Shown: piece by piece, positions 1-8,725 of the stretch
Position numbering within the stretch: position 1 is the first letter of the stretch
Layout of the letters: each line of letters begins with the position of its first letter
Assembly (NCBI GenBank): GCA_036557365.1
Contig: DATBHR010000080.1
Span: 1-64,000 of the forward strand
DNA length: 64,000 nt
Source: DATKHR01 sp036557365
GTDB lineage: Bacteria > Acidobacteriota > Vicinamibacteria > Vicinamibacterales > CAVVIG01
Direction of reading: 5' to 3'
Made by a program: the position numbers and the translations under genes
Notes under the pieces: model-generated
Seen by the model: only the letters and a program-made list of their open reading frames with translations
Databases searched by the model: none
Told to the model about the DNA's origin: nothing

Positions 1-475
1 CGATCTCGCGACCGGATACCTGCACCTCGGCAACCTCGCGAAGGCGCGTGCCGCGGCCGAGCGGGCCGTGCGCCTGAACGGATCGTACAGTCCCGCGCAC
101 GAGACGCTCGGGCTCATCCGGTGGCGCGGCGGCGACGCAAGCGGCGCGATTGCGGCGTTCGATCGGTCGGAGCAGCTGGATCCTCGAAACGTGCGCGCGC
201 TCGTGTGGAAGGGAATGGTTGAAACCAACGATGGCCGCGCAGCCGATGCGCTGGCGACGTTCGAACGTGCGGCACGAGTCGACCCGACCAGCGTCGATGC
301 GTGGGTCGGCATCGCCAACGCGCAGCTGAATCGGCGCGACATGGCGGCAGCGGAGGCCGCACTCCGGAATGCCCAGCGGCTGCAGCCGGACCGGCCCTCT
401 GTGAAAGCCACCGCCGACCGACTGCGATCGTCACAGATGGAGGGGCACCGATCGCCGGATCCTCGCGCTCGATGA
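1..475 (+). CDS. TPR-repeat protein, 3' part only
   Basis: The reading frame is open from the left edge, so the start lies outside the window and only about 157 C-terminal residues are visible. They form tandem tetratricopeptide repeats (residues with the A..A...F..A pattern, for example in the stretches ending AAFDRSEQLDP, ATFERAARVDP and AALRNAQRLQP), a scaffold for protein-protein contacts. The last 20 residues are polar and basic. The stop codon overlaps the start of the next gene in an ATGA, so the two are probably co-translated; TPR proteins accompany FG-GAP/UnbV proteins elsewhere in this window too (fused to the cytochrome at 4245). The specific function is unknown. Confidence 0.8.
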   Translation, partial: DLATGYLHLGNLAKARAAAERAVRLNGSYSPAHETLGLIRWRGGDASGAIAAFDRSEQLDPRNVRALVWKGMVETNDGRAADALATFERAARVDPTSVDAWVGIANAQLNRRDMAAAEAALRNAQRLQPDRPSVKATADRLRSSQMEGHRSPDPRAR

Positions 476-2160
476 TTCGTCGTCGGTCGATCGCGTCGCT
501 CGTATGCCTCGCGATCGCATGCGGCTCGATCGGCTGCCGCGGCGGCACCGGCGGCGCGCCGCCGTCGGTCGCGGCCGACGCGTGGTTCGAGGAGATCGCC
601 GCGCGAGCCGGCATCGAGTTCGTTCATTCGTCAGGACATCAGGTCACGCACCCGCTGCCCGAGATCATGGGCGGCGGCGTCGCGCTGTTCGATCTCGACA
701 ACGACGGCTTGCTCGACCTCTACTTCGTCCAGAGTGGAAACCTCGCCGACCCGTCGGCCGGAGGTGGCAACAGGGTGTACCGCAACCGCGGCGACGGCAC
801 GTTCGAGGATGTGACCGAACAAAGCGGCGCCGCCGTCAGCATCTACGGCATGGGCGTCGCGGCCGCCGATTTCGACAACGATGGCTTCACCGATCTCTAT
901 GTCACAGGCTACGGCCGCAGCGTCCTGCTGAAGAACGACGGCCACGGTCACTTCGTCGACGTGACCGCGAAAGCCGGCGTGTCCGGCGCCGGCTGGAGCA
1001 CGAGCGCCGCGTTTCTCGATTACGACGGTGACGGTGCGCTCGATCTGTTCGTCGCCCGTTACATGAACTGGAAGATGGCCGGCGAGATCGAGTGCTACAG
1101 CCTTACGGGCGTCCCCGACTACTGCAGTCCGGCCAGCTACGACCTGCCGGCAGCCTCCGCGCTGTATCACAACAACGGCGACGGAACGTTTACCGACGTC
1201 TCCGATCGATCAGGAATCACGTCTGCCGTTGGCAACGGTCTCGGCGTCGTCGCCGGTGATTTCGACGGTGACGGCCGTGTCGACATCTTCGTCGCAAACG
1301 ATCGAACGCCGAATCACCTGTGGCTGAATCAGGGCGGAGGTCGCTTTAGGGAATCTGCGCTGGCGTTCGGGTGCGCGCTCGATCAGGATGGCGTCGCCAA
1401 GTCAGGTATGGGCGTGGCCGCCGTCGACGCGGACGACGACGGGGATCTCGATCTGCTCGTCGTCAATCTCGACGGCGAATCCGATTCGTTTTTCAGAAAT
1501 AGCGGTCGATTCTTCGTGGACGATACCGTCGCCGTCGGCCTGCGCACGCCGACCCGCCAGTTCACGCGCTTCGGCACGGCCATGCTCGACTTCGACAACG
1601 ATGGCGCGCTGGATCTCTACGAAGCCAACGGACGCGTCGGCCTTCAGTCCCAGATGTATTCAAGCGATCCCTACGCCGAGCCGAGCATGCTGCTGCGCGG
1701 TTTTCCCGGACCGCGGTTCGAAGAGGTGCGGCCGCGGGGCGGCACGCGCACGCCGCTCGTGGCCACGAGCCGAGCAGCGGCGTTCGGCGACATCGACAAC
1801 GACGGCGGCATCGACATCGTGGTCGTCAATCGCGATGCCCGCCCCTACCTGCTGCACAACGTCGTTACGCCGCGTGGACACTGGACGATGCTGCGGATCC
1901 TCGACGAGCACGGCCGCGACGCGCTCGGAGCGCAGGTCACGATGACGATCGGGACGAAAACGATTCGACGCGACGTCAAGGCGGCGTACAGTTATCTCGC
2001 GAGCAACGATCCGCGAGTCCACGTCGGAATGGGACGGGAAACCGTTGCGCGCGGAATCACGGTCCGATGGGCGGACGGATCGCGCGAGAGCTTCGGCGAC
2101 GCGCAGGCGGATCGCATCGTCGTGCTGAGGCACGGCAGTGGGAAACCAATTCGCGGCTAA
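472..2160 (+). CDS. Secreted FG-GAP/VCBS repeat protein with ASPIC/UnbV domain (CRTAC1 family)
   Basis: Predicted 562-residue exported lipoprotein-like protein. The N-terminus is a basic then hydrophobic signal with cysteines at about residues 17 and 22 that could be the lipidated residue. At least seven calcium-binding-type repeats follow (DLDNDGLLDLYF, DFDNDGFTDLYV, DYDGDGALDLFV, DFDGDGRVDIFV, DADDDGDLDLLV, DFDNDGALDLYE, DIDNDGGIDIVV), expected to fold as a beta-propeller, and an ASPIC/UnbV domain fills the last ~90 residues. The family is known for surface or periplasmic location; its biochemical role is poorly defined. The ATG at 472 is chosen because it overlaps the upstream TGA and begins directly with the signal peptide; an in-frame extension to 301 would bury the signal. 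Confidence 0.88.
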   Translation: MIRRRSIASLVCLAIACGSIGCRGGTGGAPPSVAADAWFEEIAARAGIEFVHSSGHQVTHPLPEIMGGGVALFDLDNDGLLDLYFVQSGNLADPSAGGGNRVYRNRGDGTFEDVTEQSGAAVSIYGMGVAAADFDNDGFTDLYVTGYGRSVLLKNDGHGHFVDVTAKAGVSGAGWSTSAAFLDYDGDGALDLFVARYMNWKMAGEIECYSLTGVPDYCSPASYDLPAASALYHNNGDGTFTDVSDRSGITSAVGNGLGVVAGDFDGDGRVDIFVANDRTPNHLWLNQGGGRFRESALAFGCALDQDGVAKSGMGVAAVDADDDGDLDLLVVNLDGESDSFFRNSGRFFVDDTVAVGLRTPTRQFTRFGTAMLDFDNDGALDLYEANGRVGLQSQMYSSDPYAEPSMLLRGFPGPRFEEVRPRGGTRTPLVATSRAAAFGDIDNDGGIDIVVVNRDARPYLLHNVVTPRGHWTMLRILDEHGRDALGAQVTMTIGTKTIRRDVKAAYSYLASNDPRVHVGMGRETVARGITVRWADGSRESFGDAQADRIVVLRHGSGKPIRG

Positions 2161-2234
2161 CTTTTCGCTTCTCAGGTTGTCGCCGAGCCTCAATCCGCCG
2201 CGAAAACATGACAGCTCGAAAAGAATTGGCTTCT

Positions 2235-2268
2235 TTCGTGACTTCGTGCTTTCGTGGCGTCTATCGTG
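2235..2268. repeat. Short tandem TTCGTG motif in convergent gap
   Basis: Between the converging genes ending at 2160 and 2261, the hexamer TTCGTG occurs three times at an 8-base period (2235, 2243, 2251), followed by the variant ATCGTG at 2263. It forms no long hairpin and overlaps the stop codon of the minus-strand gene. No function can be assigned. Confidence 0.5.
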
Positions 2269-4204
2269 ATTCGACGATTTTCAACACCGTGTTGATGGTC
2301 AGCCGATCGGTCACGACCTGTTTCTTGCCGGACGGCCAATCGACCTCCACCCGCTCAATCCGATCGGCATCTCCAAGCCCGAAATACAGCGGCAGCGCGC
2401 TCTGGGACAGATATCCGGACTTGCCGTCGTTGACCTTCATGAACGTCCGGCCGCCTGCACGCACACGCACGGTCGCGCCGAGGCCGTCGCGGTTCGACGC
2501 GCTGCCGACGAGCACGATGGATGCCCAGTGAATGGGGTGGCGCTGCGCGAGGTCGCTGACGAGTACCTGCGGTGCCGAGTTGAAATCGTTGGTGACGATG
2601 TCGAGGTCGCCGTCGGCGTCGAGGTCGAAGATCGCGGACGAGCGGCTGCCGAGCGGCGACATGATCGTGATTTTGCCCGACTGGCCGCGGCAGACATCCT
2701 TGCCGAGCCCTTCCCCGAGACAGTCCAGCACGAACCACGGCGTATGCGTCTTTCCATTCGCTCTCGGCTCGATGCCGAGCAGGAATTCAGCGTCGGCGAA
2801 CTTTTCGCCGCGGTCGTTCAGCAGCATCGAGTTGATGCCGTAGCGGAACGGGTAATTCATGCTCGACGTCACGAACACGTCGTCCCATCCGTCGGCGTTG
2901 ACGTCGCCGACGCTGGGCCCCCACGGCCAGTAGTTCTCCGCGCCGAGCCGGTCGGAAATCTCCTCGAACCGGCCGTTGCCAAGATTGTGAAAGAACGCGT
3001 TGCCAAACACGAAGCCGTCCGTGTGTCCGCCGAGCATCTCCGCGTGCGACTGCGCGTGCGCTTTCTCCTTTTCGCGCGCCGGCGTCATGTTGTCGAGCAT
3101 GTCGGAATGCATGTCGGTCACGAGCAGGTCGGCGCGGCCGTCGTTGTCGAAGTCGAAGAACTTGATTCCCATCGCGCCCCATGGCGCTTTCGGGAAGTAC
3201 TCCCTGGTTTTGTCGACGAACGTTCGTCCGCCGACGTTTTCGAAATAGTGCTGCTGCCCTTGCATGTTCAACACGAAGAGATCGGGCCAGCCGTCGCCGT
3301 TCACATCGGCCACCGTCGCATCACCGGACCAACTCCTCGGAGCGAGCCCGACGTCGGCCGTCACATCCTTGAAGCGGTTGTGTCCGAGATTCTTGTACAG
3401 CACCGGATGCTCGTAGCGATCGGGATGCAGGTGCCCGTAAAAGGCGTCCTCCATTCCGACGTAGGCGCCATCCGGTCCTTTCTGATCCGTGGTGTAGCGC
3501 CCGACGTTGCACACGAGCAGATCGACAAGCCCGTCCTTGTCGTAGTCGAAGAAGACTGCGCCTGAGGAGTGCGCGACGAGATCGACGCCGGCTTCCTTCG
3601 AGATGTCCTTGAAGTGGCCGTGGCCGTCATTCTCGAAGAGCACGTTGCCGCCGCGGACGGTCGTCACGAAGAGGTCTTCGTCGCCGTCGTTGTCGATGTC
3701 CGCGAACGACGCCGCGACGCTGATGCGGCCGCCGAGCGAGACACCGGCCTCGGCCGTAATGTCCCTGAATCGTCCGCCTCCGACGTTCTTCCAGAGCTGA
3801 TTGCCGCCGACCTGGTTGACGAAGTAGATGTCGTACAGACCGTCACCGTCGACGTCGGCGACCCCGAGGCCGGTGCCGTGATCGTAGTGAACGGCTTTGT
3901 AGTGCTTGCCCGCGTCTTCGACGATGTGATGAACGAACTGGATGCCGCTCGCCGTAAGGGCGTCGGTGAACTGGAAGTCGTGAGCGACCTGCAGATGGCT
4001 CGCGCCGGAAATCTGCGCCTGCTTGCGCGCCGCGAGCGCATCGACGCCTTCGTCCGGATTCGGCGTCCTGACTTCCGGCGGCCGGCCGGAGTCTGAGGGC
4101 GCGGCACCTCCCGGCGTCGAGCGGCCGCATCCGTAGATGACGAGGCCGACGAGCGTCGTGCTGGCCAGAACCGAAATAAGCGCCGGTCGCCTTGCGTGGG
4201 GCAT
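2261..4204 (-). CDS. Secreted FG-GAP/VCBS repeat lipoprotein with ASPIC/UnbV domain (CRTAC1 family)
   Basis: 647 residues. The N-terminus has two arginines, a hydrophobic core and a lipobox-like end at Cys26 (VIYGC), so it is probably a lipoprotein. Seven or more DxDxDGxxD repeats are visible (DVDGDGLYDIYF, DIDNDGDEDLFV, DYDKDGLVDLLV, DVNGDGWPDLFV, DFDNDGRADLLV, DVNADGWDDVFV, DLDADGDLDIVT), then a C-terminal ASPIC/UnbV domain containing GLGATVRVRAGG and a WPSGK segment. It is the second of three related proteins in the first 9 kb but is on the opposite strand, divergent from the multihaem cytochrome gene by 40 bases, so the two may share a promoter region. Relative to the 562- and 558-residue paralogues it has longer inserts between repeats. 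Confidence 0.87.
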   Translation of the reverse strand: MPHARRPALISVLASTTLVGLVIYGCGRSTPGGAAPSDSGRPPEVRTPNPDEGVDALAARKQAQISGASHLQVAHDFQFTDALTASGIQFVHHIVEDAGKHYKAVHYDHGTGLGVADVDGDGLYDIYFVNQVGGNQLWKNVGGGRFRDITAEAGVSLGGRISVAASFADIDNDGDEDLFVTTVRGGNVLFENDGHGHFKDISKEAGVDLVAHSSGAVFFDYDKDGLVDLLVCNVGRYTTDQKGPDGAYVGMEDAFYGHLHPDRYEHPVLYKNLGHNRFKDVTADVGLAPRSWSGDATVADVNGDGWPDLFVLNMQGQQHYFENVGGRTFVDKTREYFPKAPWGAMGIKFFDFDNDGRADLLVTDMHSDMLDNMTPAREKEKAHAQSHAEMLGGHTDGFVFGNAFFHNLGNGRFEEISDRLGAENYWPWGPSVGDVNADGWDDVFVTSSMNYPFRYGINSMLLNDRGEKFADAEFLLGIEPRANGKTHTPWFVLDCLGEGLGKDVCRGQSGKITIMSPLGSRSSAIFDLDADGDLDIVTNDFNSAPQVLVSDLAQRHPIHWASIVLVGSASNRDGLGATVRVRAGGRTFMKVNDGKSGYLSQSALPLYFGLGDADRIERVEVDWPSGKKQVVTDRLTINTVLKIVESR

Positions 4205-4244
4205 GGCGTGACGCTACGATTCTACGCGCCAGGAAGCAAGAGCC

Positions 4245-7052
4245 TTGTCGCTTCGTGCACTCGTCGGCGTCGGCATCCTTGCGCTTCTCATCAACACGGC
4301 GTACGTGTGGGCGTTTGCCTCACCGACGGTCATCTATATGGCGGCCGTCGTCGCGCATGTCGTGCTGGGCGCGCTCGTCCTGGGATGCGCCGCGGCACTG
4401 CTCGTCCGCGATCCACCGCTCCGCCGCGAGCCTGCCATTCGTATAGCCGGCGTTGCGTTGCTCGTGGCGGGCGCCTGCGCCGCTTATCTGATTGTCGCGG
4501 GTAACGTTCGCGATCATCGCTGGGCGCTTCAGACGCATATCGTGGCGTCCTTCGTGGCGGTCGCTGCGCTGCTGGTTCATGCGGTCCGGCTCGCGCGATC
4601 GAGCCGGCAGGACGAACGCTGGTTCGGCGTGTCGTTTCAGTCGGCAGTCGTTCTCCTCGCCGTCGGTCCGGCGGCGGTCTGGGCCTATGGCGCTGCGCAT
4701 CCGCGATCAGGCGATCGAATCGTCAATCCCGGCAGCACGCCGTCGTCGATGCTCGAGGAGGGCGGCGGTCCACGGTCTCCGTTCTTTCCATCGTCGGCGA
4801 GGACGAACGTTGGCGGTACGATTCCGGCCGATTTCTTCACCGAGTCCGAAACCTGCGGCGAATGTCATCGCGACATCTACGAGCAGTGGAAAGGCTCGAT
4901 GCATCATTTCGCGTCGTTCAACAATCAGTTCTACCGGAAGTCGATCGAACACATGCAGTCCGTCGTCGGGACGCAGCCGAGCAAGTGGTGCGCCGGTTGT
5001 CACGATCACGCCGTCTTCTTCAACGGGCGCTTCGATCGACCGATCGCCGAACAGATCGACACGCCGGAAGCGCGAGCCGGTCTTGCATGTACGTCGTGTC
5101 ACTCGATCGTTCGCGTCGGCAGCACCATGGGAAACGGCGACTTCACGGTCGAATATCCGCCGCTCCATCGGCTGGCGTCGAGCCGCAACCGGTACATCCG
5201 TGCGCTGGATCACTTCCTCACGTATCTGGATCCAGAACCGCATCGCCGAACCTTCATGAAGCCGTTCGTCCGGCAGGATTCTGCCGAGTTCTGCGCCGCG
5301 TGCCACAAGGTTCACCTCGACCAGCCCGTGAACGACTATCGGTGGTTTCGTGGATTCAACGAGTACGACGCGTGGCAGGCCAGCGGCGTGTCCGGGCAGG
5401 GCGCGCGGTCGTTCTACTATCCGCCGCAAAGCCAGACGTGCGTCGACTGCCACATGCCTCCGACGAGGTCGAGCGATCCCGGCCATCACGCCGACGGCAC
5501 GGTCCACTCGCATCGCTTCGCCGCCGCGAACACGGCCGTGCCGTTCGTGAATCACGACGACACGCAGCTCGCCGAGACCGAGCGCTTTCTGAAGTCGGGC
5601 TTTATCAGCGTCGACATCTTCGCGATTTCGCCGGTTGACGAGAAGCAGACCGGGACACCGATGGTCAGGCGGCCCGCTGACGCGATGCAGCCGATGTCGA
5701 GCTTTGCCGTCGGCGAGGAGGCCGACGTGCAACGCGGCGCAACCATCCGGGACGTCGGCACGGTCGCGGCGCCGATCGACAAGGCGGGTCCGCATGTGGC
5801 GGCTGGATCGACGGTTCGCGTCGACGTCGTCGTACGCACGCGGAAGATCGGTCACTTTTTCCCCGGCGGGACCGTGGACGCGTTCGACGTGTGGCTCGAG
5901 CTCGAGGCGCACGACAGCCGCGGCGAGACGATCTTCTTGAGCGGCCGCGCGGGCGACGATGGCAACGGGCCTGTCGAGCGCGGAGCGCATTTCTATCGCT
6001 CGTATCAAATCGATCGCGACGGCAATCCCATCAACAAGCGGAATGCCTGGCAGAGCCGCAGCACGCTCTACGTCCGGCTGATCCCGCCAGGCGCGGCGGA
6101 TGTTGCTCACTATCGCGTCAAGATCCCGTCGACCGCGAAAGGGCCGATCTCGTTCACGGCCAAGCTGAACTATCGGAAGTTCGCGCATTCCTACACGCAG
6201 TTCGCCTACGCCGGGCAGCCACGGCCCGGCCAGTCGCCATCGCTCGTCGGACGCGCATTCGACAATCGCGAATGGACGTTCGATCCCGCGAACATTCCGG
6301 CCAACGTGTCTGGCGAGATTCGCGATCGAATTCCGTCGCCCCCGACGGTGACGGTTGCGCAGGCGTCAGCCGCGGTATCGGTGTCGGAGACGAGAGACAT
6401 GGCTCCCTGGACGCAGGTCGTTGACCGCGCCGACCGAGAACGCTGGAACGACTGGGGCATCGGCCTTCTGCTTCAGGGAGATCTCAAGGGCGCGGAGTAC
6501 GCGTTTACGCAGGTGACTCGCGCAGAGCCTACCTACGCGGATGGATGGCTGAACGTCGCGCGCGCGCTGATTCAGGAAGGGGAGACGGACGCGGCCAAAC
6601 CGTACATTGCGAAAGCGCTCGCGCTCGACGCCTCACTCGGACGGATTCATTACTTCAAGGCGCTCATCGAAAAAGCCGACGGCGATTACGACGGCGCGCT
6701 CCGGTCACTCGACACCGCGGCGAACGCGTACCCGCGCGATCGTGTCGTGCTGAATCAAATCGCCAGGATTCTCTTTCTCTCCAGGCGGTTCGACGAGGCA
6801 CTGGCCGCGCTCGAGCGCGTGCAGGCCGTCGATCCCGAGGATCTCCAGATGCACTACACCGCCATGCTGTGCTACAGAGCGCTCGGGAAGAACGACCTCG
6901 CCGCCCGCGAGGAGTCGCTGTTCCTGCGTTTCAAGGCAGACGAAGCATCGCAGGCGATCACGCACGGTCCGCGGATGATCAGTCCCGAGGACAACAACGA
7001 ACGTCAGCTGATTCACGAGCACGAATCGATGCCGCTTGGAACCAGCCGGTGA
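4245..7052 (+). CDS. Membrane-anchored pentahaem cytochrome c with C-terminal TPRs
   Basis: 935 residues in three parts. Residues ~1-160 hold five hydrophobic segments (membrane domain). Residues ~204-403 hold five CXXCH haem c sites: CGECH, CAGCH, CTSCH, CAACH and CVDCH, with additional histidines that could be distal ligands; the arrangement resembles cytochrome c554-type multihaem proteins. After a beta-rich stretch, residues ~730-910 are TPR repeats. It probably moves electrons on the outer side of the cytoplasmic membrane. The TTG at 4245 is the first start in frame, preceded by AGGAAG; an ATG at 4338 would remove the first helix. The stop overlaps the next gene's GTG. Fusion of haem and TPR modules matches the TPR/UnbV neighbours. 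Confidence 0.85.
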   Translation: MSLRALVGVGILALLINTAYVWAFASPTVIYMAAVVAHVVLGALVLGCAAALLVRDPPLRREPAIRIAGVALLVAGACAAYLIVAGNVRDHRWALQTHIVASFVAVAALLVHAVRLARSSRQDERWFGVSFQSAVVLLAVGPAAVWAYGAAHPRSGDRIVNPGSTPSSMLEEGGGPRSPFFPSSARTNVGGTIPADFFTESETCGECHRDIYEQWKGSMHHFASFNNQFYRKSIEHMQSVVGTQPSKWCAGCHDHAVFFNGRFDRPIAEQIDTPEARAGLACTSCHSIVRVGSTMGNGDFTVEYPPLHRLASSRNRYIRALDHFLTYLDPEPHRRTFMKPFVRQDSAEFCAACHKVHLDQPVNDYRWFRGFNEYDAWQASGVSGQGARSFYYPPQSQTCVDCHMPPTRSSDPGHHADGTVHSHRFAAANTAVPFVNHDDTQLAETERFLKSGFISVDIFAISPVDEKQTGTPMVRRPADAMQPMSSFAVGEEADVQRGATIRDVGTVAAPIDKAGPHVAAGSTVRVDVVVRTRKIGHFFPGGTVDAFDVWLELEAHDSRGETIFLSGRAGDDGNGPVERGAHFYRSYQIDRDGNPINKRNAWQSRSTLYVRLIPPGAADVAHYRVKIPSTAKGPISFTAKLNYRKFAHSYTQFAYAGQPRPGQSPSLVGRAFDNREWTFDPANIPANVSGEIRDRIPSPPTVTVAQASAAVSVSETRDMAPWTQVVDRADRERWNDWGIGLLLQGDLKGAEYAFTQVTRAEPTYADGWLNVARALIQEGETDAAKPYIAKALALDASLGRIHYFKALIEKADGDYDGALRSLDTAANAYPRDRVVLNQIARILFLSRRFDEALAALERVQAVDPEDLQMHYTAMLCYRALGKNDLAAREESLFLRFKADEASQAITHGPRMISPEDNNERQLIHEHESMPLGTSR

Positions 7053-8725
7053 GACGCCTGCTCGTCGCAGTGGCGGTATCGGCCGCCGTCGTCGTCCAGG
7101 CGGCGACGACCGGCGTCACGTTCGTCGACGTCACGACGACCGCCGGCATCCATTTCACGCACAACGCCGGCCGATCCGCAAAGCGATACCTGCCCGAAAC
7201 GCTCGGGTCCGGCGTCGCGTTTCTCGACGTGGACGGCGACGGCTGGCTCGACATCCTGTTCGTGAACGGCAAGGACTGGGCTCCGCACCGCGATCGGTCC
7301 ACCGCCGCGCTGTACCGGAACAACGGCAAGGGCGGCTTCACCGACATCACGAACGGCAGCGGGCTCGACGTGGAACTGTACGGACTTGGCGTCGCTGTCG
7401 GCGACTTCGACAACGACGGCCGGGACGATATCTACGTGACGGCGCTCGAGGGGGACCGCCTGTTTCGCAACGAAGGCGGCGGACGCTTCAAGGATGTGAC
7501 CGCGACCGCCGGCATCCACAACGCCAGCTTCGGCACGAGCGCGGCGTGGATCGACTACGACAAGGACGGCAAGCTCGACCTGTTCGTGGCGAACTACGTG
7601 CAGTGGAGTCCGAAGGACGACTTGTGGTGCTCGCTCGACGGCGCCACGAAGTCGTACTGCACGCCCGAATCGTATCGGGGCACGTCGTCCAGGCTGTTTC
7701 ACAATCTCGGTGGCGGACGGTTCGAGGACGCAAGCCACCGCGCCGGCATCGACGATCCGACGAGCAAGGCGCTTGGCGTCACGGTGCTCGACTACAACGG
7801 CGACGGCTGGCCGGATCTCTTCGTTGCCAACGATACGCAGCCGAACAAGCTCTATCGCAACAACCACAACGGCACGTTTACGGACGAAGGCACGAAAGCC
7901 GGCGTCGCGTACAGCGAAGAGGGCATCGCACGCGGGGCGATGGGTGCTGATGCCGCTGACTACGATCGATCGGGCCGCCCCCACCTGCTCGTCGGCAATT
8001 TCTCGAATCAGATGCTGGGCCTCTATCACAACGACGGCAATGGGTTGTTCGTGGACGAGGCGCCGAGGTCGCCGGTCGGCCGCGCGAGCCTGCTCTCGCT
8101 GACGTTCGGCGCGTTCTTCTTCGACTACGATCTCGACGGGCTGGTCGATATCTTCGCAGCGAACGGACACATCGAACAGGAAATCAATCGCGTGCAGCCT
8201 CGCGTTCAGTACGAGCAGGCGCCGCTCGTGTTCCGCAATCTCGGTAAGGGGAAATTCGAAAACGCCAGCGCGTCCGTCGGACCGCAGCTGATGCGTCCAA
8301 TGGTGGCGCGCGGCGCGGCGTTCGGCGACTACGACGGCGACGGCGATCTCGACGTGCTCGTCACGACGAATGGCGGCCCGGCGCACCTGTTTCGAAACGA
8401 CGGCGGGAACGCGAACAACTGGATCTCGGTCCGCACGCGAGGCGTGAAATCGAATCGCGACGGAATCGGCGCCGTCGTCCGTGTCGAGAGCGCTTCCGGT
8501 CGGCAGTGGAACATGGTCCGCAGCGGATCGAGTTACGCGTCGCAGAGCGACCTGGCGTTGACCTTCGGCCTCGGCGCCGACACGGTCGTGTCGTCGCTCG
8601 AAGTGGAATGGCCCAGTGGGATCCGGGACAAGATGACATCGATTCCTGCGCGAAGAGCAGTGACGATCGAGGAAGGCAAAGGCATGGTTCCCACTGGCGG
8701 CGCGGCCGGGACGGTGCATCGTTGA
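7049..8725 (+). CDS. Secreted FG-GAP/VCBS repeat protein with ASPIC/UnbV domain (CRTAC1 family)
   Basis: 558 residues starting at a GTG that overlaps the cytochrome stop codon (GTGA), followed immediately by a cleavable-type signal (RRLLVAVAVSAAVVVQA). Seven repeats are visible (DVDGDGWLDILF, DFDNDGRDDIYV, DYDKDGKLDLFV, DYNGDGWPDLFV, the degenerate DYDRSGRPHLLV, DYDLDGLVDIFA, DYDGDGDLDVLV), then a UnbV domain ending in a WPSG segment. It has no lipobox, unlike the copies at 472 and 2261. Tight coupling to the haem protein before it and the PQQ dehydrogenase after it suggests it works with a periplasmic redox complex. An in-frame extension upstream to 6545 lies inside the cytochrome gene and is not real coding. 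Confidence 0.87.
   Translation: MRRLLVAVAVSAAVVVQAATTGVTFVDVTTTAGIHFTHNAGRSAKRYLPETLGSGVAFLDVDGDGWLDILFVNGKDWAPHRDRSTAALYRNNGKGGFTDITNGSGLDVELYGLGVAVGDFDNDGRDDIYVTALEGDRLFRNEGGGRFKDVTATAGIHNASFGTSAAWIDYDKDGKLDLFVANYVQWSPKDDLWCSLDGATKSYCTPESYRGTSSRLFHNLGGGRFEDASHRAGIDDPTSKALGVTVLDYNGDGWPDLFVANDTQPNKLYRNNHNGTFTDEGTKAGVAYSEEGIARGAMGADAADYDRSGRPHLLVGNFSNQMLGLYHNDGNGLFVDEAPRSPVGRASLLSLTFGAFFFDYDLDGLVDIFAANGHIEQEINRVQPRVQYEQAPLVFRNLGKGKFENASASVGPQLMRPMVARGAAFGDYDGDGDLDVLVTTNGGPAHLFRNDGGNANNWISVRTRGVKSNRDGIGAVVRVESASGRQWNMVRSGSSYASQSDLALTFGLGADTVVSSLEVEWPSGIRDKMTSIPARRAVTIEEGKGMVPTGGAAGTVHR

Noticed and set aside
7013..8719. Long minus-strand frame opposite the FG-GAP gene
   Set aside because: Antisense shadow; valine/arginine-rich with no motif, while the plus strand carries seven clear repeats and a UnbV domain.
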